In this document: positions 1 through 9,277 of the stretch, piece by piece
Position numbering within the stretch: position 1 is the stretch's first letter
Layout of the letters: every line of letters begins with the position of its first letter
Origin: Pseudomonadota bacterium
GTDB lineage: Bacteria > Desulfobacterota > Desulfobulbia > Desulfobulbales > Desulfocapsaceae
Direction of reading: 5' to 3'
Assembly (NCBI GenBank): GCA_018820855.1
Contig: JAHJNL010000038.1
Coordinates: forward strand, 1-64,000
DNA: 64,000 nt
Position numbers and translations under genes: made by a program
Notes under the pieces: generated by a model
Databases searched by the model: none
Told to the model about the DNA's origin: nothing
Seen by the model: the letters and a program-made list of their open reading frames with translations, nothing else

Positions 1-297
1 AATGCCACATCCATTGCCAGCTTCCAAATTGCTGCCTTTGTCGATTTAGACAGTGACGGCATCGATGACAATTGGGAACGCTTCTATTTCAACTCACTCC
101 AGACAGCAGACGAGACAACGGATTTCGACAAAGATGGGTATACAGACCTCGAGGAATATCTCCTCTGGAAGGCAGGAACCCTTGATGACAGCGACTTAAC
201 GTTTACTCCGCTTACCTATAACCTGGGGGATAAAAATCCGGCCGGAAAAAGTATCTTGTTGATGATAATACCGGTTCTTTCGTCAAGCCGACAATAA
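1..297 (+). CDS. C-terminal fragment of a protein with Ca-binding EF-hand/thrombospondin-3-like repeats (partial)
   Basis: Frame 1 is open from the first base to a TAA at 295-297, so the start lies upstream of the window. It encodes two Asp-rich loops of the DxDxDGxxD type (DLDSDGIDDNWE and DFDKDGYTDLEEY), typical of calcium-binding repeats in dockerins, thrombospondin type 3 and many secreted adhesins of deltaproteobacteria. After the second loop the frame decays. A one-base shift at the A-run 246-250 would continue into YLVDDNTGSFVKPT and on to a TGA at 339-341, so a frameshift or a pseudogenized tail is possible. The parent protein cannot be identified from this tail. Confidence 0.5.
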   Translation, partial: NATSIASFQIAAFVDLDSDGIDDNWERFYFNSLQTADETTDFDKDGYTDLEEYLLWKAGTLDDSDLTFTPLTYNLGDKNPAGKSILLMIIPVLSSSRQ

Positions 298-741
298 AAG
301 GTGGAAATTCCTGTGCCAGGAAAGCATTATCAACTGCCTGACAACAACGCCGAATAAAAAGAGAGCCTATCAGAAAAGATCCTACGGTCTATCATATAGA
401 CACCAATTACAGGATGTCTCTGCCAACGGAACCTTTGTTGCGAGCTACTGGCTTTCAGTTTTCCCAAAAGCCATAGTCTCTGTAACAGCACAGACTGGGC
501 AAGAGTGAAAATCCACAATGCATCCTCCCCCCAGCCGACCCCAGTACTTGCCACAGCCTCTCAAACCTACAGTCCTGCAACGCCTATCAATAGCGAAAGG
601 AATAGAACGGACGCAGTAATCCTTTTTATAATCTCTCTATTGTGAGTATAGTCTCGTTTTTAAGATTATCATCGGACAATGCATTGAGATCAAATCATCA
701 AGGCAGGCTTGAAGGGTCTCGACAGCAATCAGGGCTGAATC
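298..741. other. gap with no convincing gene
   Basis: About 440 bases separate the truncated first gene from argO. Short open frames on both strands have no recognisable motif or good ribosome-binding site. The first 40 bases may be the frameshifted tail of the preceding gene. I see no hairpin followed by a T-run and no clear promoter. Confidence 0.5.
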
Positions 742-1350
742 ATGTTTTTAGTATTTTTAAAGGGGTTTGGCATTGGCGGGGGACTTATCGTGGCGATAGG
801 TGCCCAGAATGCGTTTGTCCTGAGTCAGGGGATCAAAAAGAATCACTACATCATTATTCCCTTAATCTGCTGCCTCTGTGATATCATTCTCATCGCAATA
901 GGCATTATGGGTGTGGGAGCTGCTGTTGCCGCCAACCATCTTCTCTCCCAAATCGCAACATTCGGTGGTGCCCTTTTTCTTTTCTGGTATGGCCTGAACT
1001 CTTTCCGATCAGCGTTTCAGGGAGGTGTCCTGAAACCTGAGGGGGAACTCATTCCATCGTTTCAATCAGCCCTGCTCACAACCCTGGCCATTACTTTGTT
1101 GAATCCTCATGTCTACCTGGACACAGTCATTCTGCTAGGCGGTATCAGTGGCCAGTTTGAGGGCAGGAAGCGACTTCTCTTTGGTGCCGGTGCCATGGCC
1201 GCATCAGTAATCTGGTTCTTTACCCTGAGCCTGGGGGGGCAATTACTCGCGCCGCTGTTCAGGAATATCACCTCCTGGCGCATCCTGGATAGCCTCGTAG
1301 GTCTTACCATGTGGACCATTGCCGGATCACTGCTGATCCACTCTCTCTGA
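742..1350 (+). CDS. argO: LysE/ArgO-family amino-acid exporter
   Basis: A 202-residue polytopic inner-membrane protein of the LysE superfamily, which exports basic amino acids such as arginine or lysine. The N-terminus carries the family pattern GxxxxIGAQNAFVLxQG (about residues 11-30), where ArgO and LysE share a near-identical stretch. There are about six hydrophobic segments, a central NPHVYLDT motif (about residues 124-131) matching the NPxxYLD signature, and the family's usual length. It stands alone, followed directly by pldA. Substrate choice among LysE members cannot be read from the sequence, so the gene name is by nearest resemblance. Confidence 0.85.
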   Translation: MFLVFLKGFGIGGGLIVAIGAQNAFVLSQGIKKNHYIIIPLICCLCDIILIAIGIMGVGAAVAANHLLSQIATFGGALFLFWYGLNSFRSAFQGGVLKPEGELIPSFQSALLTTLAITLLNPHVYLDTVILLGGISGQFEGRKRLLFGAGAMAASVIWFFTLSLGGQLLAPLFRNITSWRILDSLVGLTMWTIAGSLLIHSL

Positions 1351-1419
1351 TTGAGAAATGAAATAATTCCTTACCCATTCTCGCATGCAAAGGGTACCTT
1401 GAAAAAATTGACAGCTGCC

Positions 1420-2463
1420 ATGACAAAATACCTCCCAGCCCTCTCCCCACTCAGACTTATTATCCTTATCACCCTTCTCCTTTCAGGGACACCACTGCTG
1501 GCAGCAACTTACCAAGAATGCCTGCTGCGCACGCTCGAGGAAGGTAACGACAACCTTACTCTGGGAGAAATCAAGGCATTCTGCCAGGCCGAACAGACTG
1601 CGGCAACAGACCGGACGACATCAGAACGCCCTCTCCCTGAAGAAAAATCAACACCTGAAAGTATTATTCCAGTATCCTATGCAGACCTCTTTTTAATGGG
1701 TCCTCACAAACAAAATTACATCCTGCTTTACAGTCATAATAAGGCTCCCAACACGACGCCTTACCAGACCAACTCCGACGTCACCATTGATCCCAACGAA
1801 ATTACCTTCCAGGTCAGCCTCAAGTTTCCCATTACCAGTTTTCCCATCGGCAACAAAAGAACCTACCTCATGGCAGCCTACACGGCCCAATCATTTTGGC
1901 AGGCATACAACCGCCCCGTGTCGAGCCCTTTCCGCGAAACCAATCATGAGCCTGAAGTTTTTGCCATCTATCCCCTGGATATGACAATCCCCGGGGCCCG
2001 CCGGGTGTATCTCATGGGAGGATTTGTCCATCAATCAAACGGCCGCAGTCAACCCCTGTCACGGAGCTGGAACCGGCTCTATCTTGATTTTGTGGTTGAA
2101 GGCGACAATTTCAAAATCAGCCTGAAACCCTGGTATAGAATTCCGGAGGAAGACAAGGATGTTATCGGAGCCTCTGCAGGTGACGACAACCCCGACATCA
2201 GCGATTATCTTGGTTACGGAGAGATCAGCGGCGCCTTCAAAGCAGAAGATCATACCTTGAGTTTCATGCTCCGCAACAACCTTGACCGCCATGACAACAA
2301 AGGGGCTCTGAAGCTGGGCTGGTCCTTCAAGGTTCCCTTTATTAAGGCTGACAACGTCAAGGCCTATATCCAATACTTTAATGGCTACGGCGAATCCTTG
2401 ATCGACTACAACGCTGCTGTGGAACGCATCGGCATCGGACTCATGATCGCCGACTGGCTATAG
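1420..2463 (+). CDS. pldA: Outer-membrane phospholipase A (PldA)
   Basis: OMPLA hydrolyses acyl chains of phospholipids at the outer-membrane surface and helps keep lipid asymmetry. The ATG at 1420 is chosen because it starts directly before a signal peptide (MTKYLPALSPLRL, then a hydrophobic stretch ending near LLAA); the open frame reaches back to 1351 without a better start. The barrel region contains the catalytic pattern GGFVHQSNGRS, with the His and Ser nucleophile, and then SWNRLY, supplying the Asn of the His-Ser-Asn triad. The mature length, about 320 residues, is slightly longer than the E. coli enzyme because of an extra N-terminal linker. No operon partner is evident. Confidence 0.88.
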   Translation: MTKYLPALSPLRLIILITLLLSGTPLLAATYQECLLRTLEEGNDNLTLGEIKAFCQAEQTAATDRTTSERPLPEEKSTPESIIPVSYADLFLMGPHKQNYILLYSHNKAPNTTPYQTNSDVTIDPNEITFQVSLKFPITSFPIGNKRTYLMAAYTAQSFWQAYNRPVSSPFRETNHEPEVFAIYPLDMTIPGARRVYLMGGFVHQSNGRSQPLSRSWNRLYLDFVVEGDNFKISLKPWYRIPEEDKDVIGASAGDDNPDISDYLGYGEISGAFKAEDHTLSFMLRNNLDRHDNKGALKLGWSFKVPFIKADNVKAYIQYFNGYGESLIDYNAAVERIGIGLMIADWL

Positions 2464-2857
2464 ACCGCACGCCTGACAGACAAGTGACACTGCGAGCAAA
2501 CTGCGAGAACGATACCAACAGACCAGGCCTGACATTTTCTTTTTTGGGCAAGTTATTTTCTTAAAAAAACCGTTCATCTGCCAGTTCAGATTTTTCTTTT
2601 AGACACCCACGAATGCTGTCACAGAACGACTTGCGAGATCATCAACATCAGTTATGAAAGATCCTTGCCATCTTGCACCTGCCAGAGAGGACAGGTGTGG
2701 ATTGAAAGCCCAGACAGCGCACGCCTCCTCCCAGACAATCAGCCTTAAAACAGATTGCCTATCATCCTGTCCTAGTGATATACTGATAAGATAAGAGAAG
2801 GATCAAGACTGTGGATTATGGCTTCAGATACCGAAAAATATTAAATGGAGGTTGACG
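2464..2857. other. intergenic gap upstream of the glycine-rich gene
   Basis: About 390 bases without a supportable gene. The end of it carries the ribosome-binding site (GGAGG near 2847) of the next gene. I see no strong terminator or defined operator. Confidence 0.45.
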
Positions 2858-3472
2858 ATGAAAACATGGAAAACAGTACTGTCGATAATCATGATTGTTC
2901 TTTGCATCACCCTTAGCACCACACCCCTGCTTGCCAAAGGCGGTGGCGGTGGTGGAGGTGGAGGTGGAGGTGGTGGTGGTGGTGGGGGCGGCAACGGGGG
3001 TGGAGATGGTTCTTCCGGAGACCGGGGAGCCATGGGCCTTCAAAGTGAAAGTAAGGTGAAGAGTCAGGAGCAGAGCCAGTTTACCAATCAACAGCGCACC
3101 CAGATCCAGGACTGCCAGAGCACAGCGGAACGCGTGCAAGTCAGGATCAGAGAAATGGCCAGGCTGACATCAGGACAGGACCTGCAGGCTGGTAAACTGG
3201 AACAAACCCGTCTTACCCTGCGTAATGAATTGCAGCAACTGGAGGGAGCCCAGGCAAAATTTGCCGCAGGATTGAACACCCAAGATCGTGATAAACTCAG
3301 AGATCGACTCCATGATATGGATCGCGACCGGGACCGCATCCGCACCTGTCTCCAGGATATTGACAATGAGTTGGCACGACCCAATCCCGACCAGACCCAG
3401 CTGCGTCTCAAGACCAGGGATATGGAACAGGCCATGGAGAGATGGCAGGAGCAGTACACTCAGCTTGAGTAG
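2858..3472 (+). CDS. Secreted protein with an 18-residue poly-glycine run and a charged coiled-coil tail
   Basis: Function unknown. The ATG at 2858 follows GGAGG with good spacing and begins a clear signal peptide (MKTWKTVLSIIMIVLCIT... ending at LLAK). Immediately after the predicted cleavage site comes an uninterrupted run of 18 glycines encoded by mixed GGN codons (2939-2992), then NGGGDG. The remaining 140 residues are rich in Gln, Arg, Asp and Glu, with heptad-like spacing and two cysteines, and probably form a long helical hairpin in the periplasm. A flexible Gly linker before a coiled coil suggests an envelope spacer or binding protein. It is closely followed by a carboxymuconolactone-decarboxylase-like gene. 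Confidence 0.7.
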   Translation: MKTWKTVLSIIMIVLCITLSTTPLLAKGGGGGGGGGGGGGGGGGGNGGGDGSSGDRGAMGLQSESKVKSQEQSQFTNQQRTQIQDCQSTAERVQVRIREMARLTSGQDLQAGKLEQTRLTLRNELQQLEGAQAKFAAGLNTQDRDKLRDRLHDMDRDRDRIRTCLQDIDNELARPNPDQTQLRLKTRDMEQAMERWQEQYTQLE

Positions 3473-3503
3473 TTTAAAAAAAGCAGTTAACCGCGAGGAT
3501 GGC

Positions 3504-3830
3504 ATGACCGACTTTGGCCAGTTACCAGAAAATTTTCAGCAGTATCAACAGCAGTTTCCCGAAATGTTCGCCGCCTACACCAAGGGCGCGGAGGCAGCCC
3601 GAGCAAGTGGCCCTCTTGATACAAAGATGACCCATCTCGTCCAGCTCGGAGCCGCCATAGGGATCCGCAGCGAAGGAGCCGTGCGCTCTCATGCCCGGAG
3701 GGCCCTGGAGGCTGGGGCTAGCCACGAAGAACTGTTCCAGGTGATCAATTTGTCAATCTCGACGATTGGCTTTCCAGCGGCGGCAGCCGCCTATTCCTGG
3801 ATCCGTGATATGGACAGGCCAAAGAAATAG
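3504..3830 (+). CDS. Carboxymuconolactone decarboxylase/AhpD-like small protein lacking the redox cysteines
   Basis: A 108-residue, all-helical protein. The core pattern VQLGAAIGIRSEGAVRSHARRALEAGAS matches in shape the CMD/AhpD motif (E-x(6)-CxxC-x(3)-H then ALxAGA), but the two cysteines that give AhpD proteins peroxidase activity are absent; the His is kept. Members without cysteines are usually called CMD family proteins of unknown activity. The ATG at 3504 gives the family's usual length (about 105-115 residues); the open frame extends further upstream only as a shadow of the previous gene. It starts 31 bases after that gene, so the two may share a transcript. Confidence 0.75.
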   Translation: MTDFGQLPENFQQYQQQFPEMFAAYTKGAEAARASGPLDTKMTHLVQLGAAIGIRSEGAVRSHARRALEAGASHEELFQVINLSISTIGFPAAAAAYSWIRDMDRPKK

Positions 3831-3914
3831 CATGAGAAGACAGCCAAGCAATAGCTGACAGATTGCGGTTTTTGCCCCCCATTTGTTCAGTGTGCAGGAA
3901 AAGAAACCATCAGT

Positions 3915-3939
3915 GCCGTCCCCCGCAAGGGGGACTGGC
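3915..3939. terminator. Strong GCAA-loop hairpin between convergent genes
   Basis: GTCCCCC (3918-3924), loop GCAA, GGGGGAC (3929-3935), extended by GCC/GGC across one bulged T. It sits between the ends of two convergent genes. No T-run follows on either strand, so it may stabilise mRNA ends or act as a factor-dependent stop rather than a classic intrinsic terminator. Confidence 0.4.
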
Positions 3940-4051
3940 AGCTGACAAATAACATAGCGTTCACCGACAAACAGCAAGCCCGTATATCGACCCTGCAATA
4001 ACTTAGCGATTTTATTTTTTCGTAACTCGGGGTTACTGGGATAACGCAAGA

Positions 4052-5332
4052 TTACTTATCATTGCTCCTGTTGCGCCGCAGAATGCCATTCACCCTTCCC
4101 TGCAACAGGGGAGGATCCGTATGGAGCAGGACTCGATTTCCCGGATTGGCTCGAACTATCTCCTCCCCCCCTTCTGTCTCCATCAGGGTGACTGTAAGAG
4201 GAATAGTGTCAATGCCGGGCAGCATATACTCAATACGACTCCCGCTCTCCAGCACATTCCTGACCTCCACCAGAGGCGAAGCCCCCTCCACCCGAATCAC
4301 GGCAACCGGCTCCACCTGCTGCACAGCCCGAGGACTGGTGTAGAGCATCTCGGAACTTCCCGGGCGCTGACTGATAAAATTTTCGCTTATCCCTCTGGTT
4401 CCCGTCTTGGCGATCTCCTCGACAAAAACATGGGGCATGCGAATTTCTTCAGGCTTCTCCCAGGCCTCGGGCGAAAGAGAACTCAGATAATCCAGAGCAG
4501 CCCGATAGATACGTGTCACCCCGCCCACATAAAATATAGATTTCATCCGCCCTTCGATCTTCAGGGAGTTTACCCCGCAGGCCACCAACTCAGGTAGGCG
4601 TTGCAGAAGACAGAGGTCTTTGGAGTTGAAGATATAGGTCCCCCGTTCATCCTCTTCCACAGGAAAATACTCTCCGGGCCGTTTCTCTTCAATTAAACTG
4701 TAACTGTAACGGCAGGGATGGGCGCAGCTGCCCTGATTGGCATCTCTCCCTGTCATATAATTGGAGAGCATACAGCGCCCTGAATAGGAGATACAAAGAG
4801 CACCATGGACAAAGACCTCCAACTCACCACTCACCTCTTCCCGAATCTCCCTTATTTCTGTCAGGGACAACTCCCGGGCCAGATTGAGACGCCCGGCACT
4901 CTGTTCAAACCAGAAGCGGGCAGCCTGAGCGTTGGTAACATTGGCCTGGGTAGAGAGATGGACCGGAACACCTGGGACACATTGCCTAGCCCGCAGGAGG
5001 ATCCCGGGATCGGCAATGATCAAAGCATCCACTTTGGCCTCCTGCAGCTGCAACAGATAGCTGTCCAGCCCGGCAAAATCCCGATTATGGGCCAGGATAT
5101 TCACGGTCACATAGACCTTCACTCCATGAGCATGTGCATATCGCACTGCATCCACCATGGTCTGGTGACTGAAATTCCCGGCCTTTGCGCGAAGACTGAA
5201 CTCTTTTCCACCCATGTATACGGCATCTGCCCCGTAGTGGATGGCAGTAACCAGTTTCTCGAAGTTCCCGGCAGGAGCCAGGAGCTCAGGCATGAGAGGG
5301 GTGCCTGCTTTGTTGCTTTCTTTTTTCTTCAT
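4052..5332 (-). CDS. U32-family protein, TrhP/YegQ-like (tRNA hydroxylation)
   Basis: A 426-residue U32 family protein. It opens with PELLAPAGNFEKL and GADAVYMGG, the standard N-terminal signature, and has the cysteine signature VHGALCISYSGRCMLS followed by a GSCAHPCR cluster, which bind an iron-sulfur centre in this family. In E. coli the closest group (YegQ/TrhP) takes part in 5-hydroxyuridine formation at tRNA position 34; another member (RlhA) hydroxylates 23S rRNA. The family is annotated as a peptidase by history, not from this sequence. Length fits TrhP. The neighbours mnmA and mtaB, divergently transcribed on its upstream side, are also tRNA-modification genes, supporting a tRNA role. 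Confidence 0.82.
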   Translation of the reverse strand: MKKKESNKAGTPLMPELLAPAGNFEKLVTAIHYGADAVYMGGKEFSLRAKAGNFSHQTMVDAVRYAHAHGVKVYVTVNILAHNRDFAGLDSYLLQLQEAKVDALIIADPGILLRARQCVPGVPVHLSTQANVTNAQAARFWFEQSAGRLNLARELSLTEIREIREEVSGELEVFVHGALCISYSGRCMLSNYMTGRDANQGSCAHPCRYSYSLIEEKRPGEYFPVEEDERGTYIFNSKDLCLLQRLPELVACGVNSLKIEGRMKSIFYVGGVTRIYRAALDYLSSLSPEAWEKPEEIRMPHVFVEEIAKTGTRGISENFISQRPGSSEMLYTSPRAVQQVEPVAVIRVEGASPLVEVRNVLESGSRIEYMLPGIDTIPLTVTLMETEGGEEIVRANPGNRVLLHTDPPLLQGRVNGILRRNRSNDK

Positions 5333-5496
5333 TGTACGCTATTATCAACCGTTATTTTTATAAGTTCTCAATAAATGATGGCAACGAGATTTCATATACG
5401 TTTTGACTTTTCTACCACCAATCATTGAGATTGATGAAATCCTTACAGCAAGCTGAGTGGTAAATCAAGGCTAAGCGATCACAAGCAAGAGGCCAG

Positions 5497-6531
5497 GTGG
5501 GAAAAAAAGTTATCGGCATAGCCATGAGCGGAGGCGTGGATTCCACGGCCTGTGCGTTGCTTCTGCAAAAACAGTATCAGGTTCACGGATTTTTCATGCA
5601 GCTGGCCCAGCCTGACTTCTCCGAACAACTCAGACGAGTCAAGGAGGTAGCCCAAAGATGTGGTATCCCTCTCCAGGTCATTGACCTCCGTGCCCAGTTT
5701 GACGACAAGATTCTTAACTATTTCTCCACCTCCTATCAAAACGGACGCACCCCCAATCCCTGCATGATCTGTAATCGCGAGATAAAATTCGGCCTTTTCA
5801 TGGACGCCATCCTGGGACAGGGTGTAGACCATGTTGCCACCGGCCACTATGCAAACATCACTGAAGAGCAAGGCTGTTTTCTCTTACGTAAGGGAAAGGA
5901 CAAGAACAAAGACCAGTCCTACTTTCTTGCCCGATTGACTCAAAACCAGCTGGCACACACACTCTTCCCCTTAGGAGAGATGTGTAAAGAAGAGGTCTAC
6001 ACCATGGTGGAAGAACATGGCTTCAGCGAATTCAGAGGCCAGGAGTCTCAGGATGTCTGCTTTCTCGGCGCCAGTTCAGTAGGAGATTTCCTCGAAAAAC
6101 GGATGACCAGCCAAAAGAATGAGGGAGAAATCGTCAATCAAGACGGCCGCGTCCTCGGTCGACACAATGGCATCTACAACTATACCATCGGCCAGCGCAG
6201 GGGGCTTGGTATTTCAGACAGTTCTCCCTGGTATGTTGTTGCAATTGATGCCCTGGCAAACAGAGTCATTGTCGGAAAAGACGACGCTCTTTTCCGCAAC
6301 ACCATTGACATAGATGATGTCTCCTGGAGCTGCAGCAGGCTCCCGCACCCTGACCGGGACTATCAGGTTCGCATCCGTTATCGGCATCAGGGCGCAACAG
6401 CCCGACTCAGCCAGCTCTCGGAAAATCGTTACCGCATCACCTTCCCGGAAAAACAGCGGGCAGTAACACCAGGCCAGTTTGCCGTAATTTATGATAAGGA
6501 CCTGATCCTGGGCAGTGGTGAAATTCAGTGA
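5497..6531 (+). CDS. mnmA: tRNA-specific 2-thiouridylase MnmA
   Basis: MnmA adenylates and thiolates U34 of tRNA Lys, Glu and Gln. The N-terminus shows the PP-loop AMSGGVDST. The first catalytic cysteine lies in NPCMICNREIKF (about residue 88) and the second in ESQDVCFLG (about residue 187), with GHYAN and DQSYFL between them as in the family. Length 344 is slightly short but complete. The start is a GTG at 5497 immediately before GKKVIGIAMSGG; no ATG lies close by. Its stop overlaps the start of mtaB by four bases (GTGA), so the two are translationally coupled. Confidence 0.95.
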   Translation: MGKKVIGIAMSGGVDSTACALLLQKQYQVHGFFMQLAQPDFSEQLRRVKEVAQRCGIPLQVIDLRAQFDDKILNYFSTSYQNGRTPNPCMICNREIKFGLFMDAILGQGVDHVATGHYANITEEQGCFLLRKGKDKNKDQSYFLARLTQNQLAHTLFPLGEMCKEEVYTMVEEHGFSEFRGQESQDVCFLGASSVGDFLEKRMTSQKNEGEIVNQDGRVLGRHNGIYNYTIGQRRGLGISDSSPWYVVAIDALANRVIVGKDDALFRNTIDIDDVSWSCSRLPHPDRDYQVRIRYRHQGATARLSQLSENRYRITFPEKQRAVTPGQFAVIYDKDLILGSGEIQ

Positions 6532-7832
6532 AGAAAAAAGTCATCATCAACACCCTTGGTTGCAAAGTGAACCAATATGAATCAGCCTCCTTTCTCTGTT
6601 CCTTTGAGGAAGCCGGCTGCCGTGTGGCTGAAAAGGGAGAAGATGCTGACATCATAGTGATCAACACCTGTGCGGTTACCGCCAAGGCTGGTGCCCAATC
6701 CAGACAGACTGTACGCAGGCTCATACGCCGCCATCCACAGGCAAAAATCGTCATCACCGGTTGTTATGCCCAGATGGCCGCCAACGAACTGGCAGCCATG
6801 GTGGAGTCCCCTGTCTGTATCGTGGGCAACGGCAACAAACACCTGCTGGTGGAAACAGCACTGAAAGAGAGCCCCTGCGACCTGACCATGCTTATGGGGC
6901 GCATCCTGAAGAAAAAGGAAATATGCCCCCTGCCCATGCGCAGATTTGGCAACCGCACCCGTGCCTACCTGCGCGTCCAAGACGGCTGCAACAACTTCTG
7001 CACCTACTGTATAGTTCCCTACACCCGAGGCCCCAGCCGCAGCCTGGAACTGTCCGAAGTCCTGAGCCAGGCGAAACGTTTTGCACAGGCCGGTCACAGA
7101 GAAATCGTACTCACCGGTATCCATGTGGGGATGTACGGTCGTGACCTTGACAAACAGTGCGATATTGCAGATCTAGTCTTCACCCTGTGCCATGCCCATC
7201 CCGACATCCGTTTCCGCCTGAGTTCCATTGAACCCCAGGAAATTTCAGACAGGCTGCTCCAGACCATGAGCAGTTGTCAAAACTTCATGCCTCACTTCCA
7301 CATCCCGCTGCAGAGTGGAGACGATACCATCCTCAGCCGGATGAATCGCGGTTATGACCGGGAAACCTTTCGCAGGGTTGTGGAAAAATGCAGGAGCACC
7401 TTCCCGGATGCGGCCATCGGTATTGACATCCTCACAGGATTTCCTGGAGAAGGAGTAGAGGAGTTTGCAAACAGCAAAGCGTTGCTCAAAGAGCTTGACG
7501 CCACCTACTTTCATGTTTTCCCCTACTCCAGTCGCCCGGGCACCCCGGCAGCCACCTTCAAAAATCAGGTCCCCAAGGCTGTGCGCGAGGAGCGGGTGGC
7601 TGAACTGCGAACGCTCGCAGAAGAAAAGAAATCAGCATTTTATAAACGTTATCTGGGAACACAACGGCCAGTGCTTGTCGAACACAAACGAAATCGAGAA
7701 GGAATGCTCTCCGGATTCACCGACAATTACATCCCTGTCGCCTTCCCGGGAACCGACAGCCTGATGGGTAAAATTGTTCCCGTACTTCTGGAACTGCTTG
7801 AAGGTACTACTGTTGTAGGAAGGGGTATATAA
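6528..7832 (+). CDS. mtaB: tRNA t6A37 methylthiotransferase MtaB
   Basis: A radical-SAM methylthiotransferase that adds methylthio to t6A37 of tRNA. Domains in order: the UPF0004 N-terminal domain with NTLGCKVNQYES (first Cys of the auxiliary cluster), NTCAVT and TGCYAQ; the radical SAM core with CNNFCTYCIVPYTRGP (CxxxCxxC, near residue 150); and a C-terminal TRAM domain from about residue 375. Length 434 is normal. The GTG start overlaps mnmA by four bases, and cinA begins two bases after its stop, so the three form one transcription unit. Confidence 0.93.
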   Translation: MKKKVIINTLGCKVNQYESASFLCSFEEAGCRVAEKGEDADIIVINTCAVTAKAGAQSRQTVRRLIRRHPQAKIVITGCYAQMAANELAAMVESPVCIVGNGNKHLLVETALKESPCDLTMLMGRILKKKEICPLPMRRFGNRTRAYLRVQDGCNNFCTYCIVPYTRGPSRSLELSEVLSQAKRFAQAGHREIVLTGIHVGMYGRDLDKQCDIADLVFTLCHAHPDIRFRLSSIEPQEISDRLLQTMSSCQNFMPHFHIPLQSGDDTILSRMNRGYDRETFRRVVEKCRSTFPDAAIGIDILTGFPGEGVEEFANSKALLKELDATYFHVFPYSSRPGTPAATFKNQVPKAVREERVAELRTLAEEKKSAFYKRYLGTQRPVLVEHKRNREGMLSGFTDNYIPVAFPGTDSLMGKIVPVLLELLEGTTVVGRGI

Positions 7833-7834
7833 TC

Positions 7835-9070
7835 ATGCGGGGAGAAATCATCGCCATTGGGAACGAACTCACATCAGGGAGAATAGTCAATACCACCAGC
7901 GGTTTTGCAGCCCATCACCTCTTTGAAGCAGGCTTTGATATCTATGCCATGCATACCATTGGCGACACCCCGACACTGATCGGCGAAGCCCTGAAACGCG
8001 CCTTGGGCCGGGTCGACTTTGTCCTGGTCACCGGCGGCCTTGGCCCCACCGATGACGATCTCACCACCGAAGCAGTATCCGAGGCCCTTAACCGGCCTAC
8101 CATGCCTAACCTTGATCTCCTCTATCAGATCAGGTCACACCTGCAAGCTGTTTCAGGACCAGTTGTCAGCCCTTTGGAAAAGCTTGCCTGGCTTCCTCAG
8201 GGAGCAGAAACTCTGACTCCGAACTCAAAGATGTCAGGCTTTCAACTTATCCATGATGACAAACCCATTTTCTTTCTTCCCGGCGTCCCCTATCAGATGC
8301 AGACCCTGCTCATAGAGCAGGTCCTTCCCCGCCTTGCTGACTGGTATAAAGACCGACTACTGACCGTCTTTCAGCGAGTTTATAAGATTTTCGGGAAGAG
8401 CGAGATGGAAATCAACAAGGAGACAAAAGGCCTCAAGCTTGGTGAAGTCGTGGAAATCGGCTACTATCCGGTATTTCCCGATGTCCATCTCAGCATAACT
8501 GTACGCGGCAGTGACCCTGTGGCAATGCAGAATATTTTCACTGAAACCTGTGACATCGTAGAAGAAAAAATGAACCAATTCATTTATGCAAAGGACGAGG
8601 AAAACATGGAGTCAGTTGTTGGCACCCTATTGCAGCAACAGGGACAACAGCTGACAGTTGCCGAATCCTGCACCGGAGGACTGATCAGTCACCTCTTGAC
8701 CTCGGTTGCCGGCAGCTCATCCTACTATCTGGGAGGGGTTGTCTCTTATGCCAACTCCATGAAAACTTCCCTTCTCGGGGTTCCTGACTCACTTCTTCAG
8801 GAGTACGGAGCAGTGAGCCGGGAAGCGGCAGGGGCCATGGCTGCAGGAATGCGGAAAAGGAGCGCTGCGCATATTGCTCTTTCTGTCACCGGAATTGCAG
8901 GTCCTGACGGCGGCAGCCAGGAAAAACCTGTGGGAACTGTTTTTGTGGGAATAGCCACCGGAGAAGCGGTCCAGACACACCGTTTCCTCTTCTCCGGTAC
9001 TCGATATGAGATTCAACGTTTGACAGCACAAACAGCACTTGATCTTCTGCGCAGATATCTGCTAAGATAG
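7835..9070 (+). CDS. cinA: CinA-type competence/damage protein, NMN deamidase
   Basis: A full-length two-domain CinA (411 residues). The N-terminal molybdopterin-binding-fold domain begins MRGEIIAIGNELTSGRI and contains VTGGLGPTDDDLT. The C-terminal PncC domain contains TVAESCTGGLISHLLTSVAGSS (split here only for description) and VTGIAGPDGG, the nicotinamide-nucleotide amidase signature that recycles NMN to nicotinic acid mononucleotide. It starts two bases after mtaB and lies directly before recA, an arrangement common in bacteria and consistent with a repair or transformation link. Confidence 0.93.
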   Translation: MRGEIIAIGNELTSGRIVNTTSGFAAHHLFEAGFDIYAMHTIGDTPTLIGEALKRALGRVDFVLVTGGLGPTDDDLTTEAVSEALNRPTMPNLDLLYQIRSHLQAVSGPVVSPLEKLAWLPQGAETLTPNSKMSGFQLIHDDKPIFFLPGVPYQMQTLLIEQVLPRLADWYKDRLLTVFQRVYKIFGKSEMEINKETKGLKLGEVVEIGYYPVFPDVHLSITVRGSDPVAMQNIFTETCDIVEEKMNQFIYAKDEENMESVVGTLLQQQGQQLTVAESCTGGLISHLLTSVAGSSSYYLGGVVSYANSMKTSLLGVPDSLLQEYGAVSREAAGAMAAGMRKRSAAHIALSVTGIAGPDGGSQEKPVGTVFVGIATGEAVQTHRFLFSGTRYEIQRLTAQTALDLLRRYLLR

Positions 9071-9277
9071 TTTACTATTTTGAAAGATACTGTAACATCA
9101 GGTGCTCCAAGCAACAGGGTAAAGGCGATCAGGCATAACTCCCACAGGACAACCCGACCAGACGGCTTCAGTCCACAGCCATCGATTAGGATAAGGGGTT
9201 TCTCCTTAATTTTCCCCGGATTCAATCGCCTAACAATCGAATATGCCAATTAGTTAAAACCACAAAGGAGCACAGAT

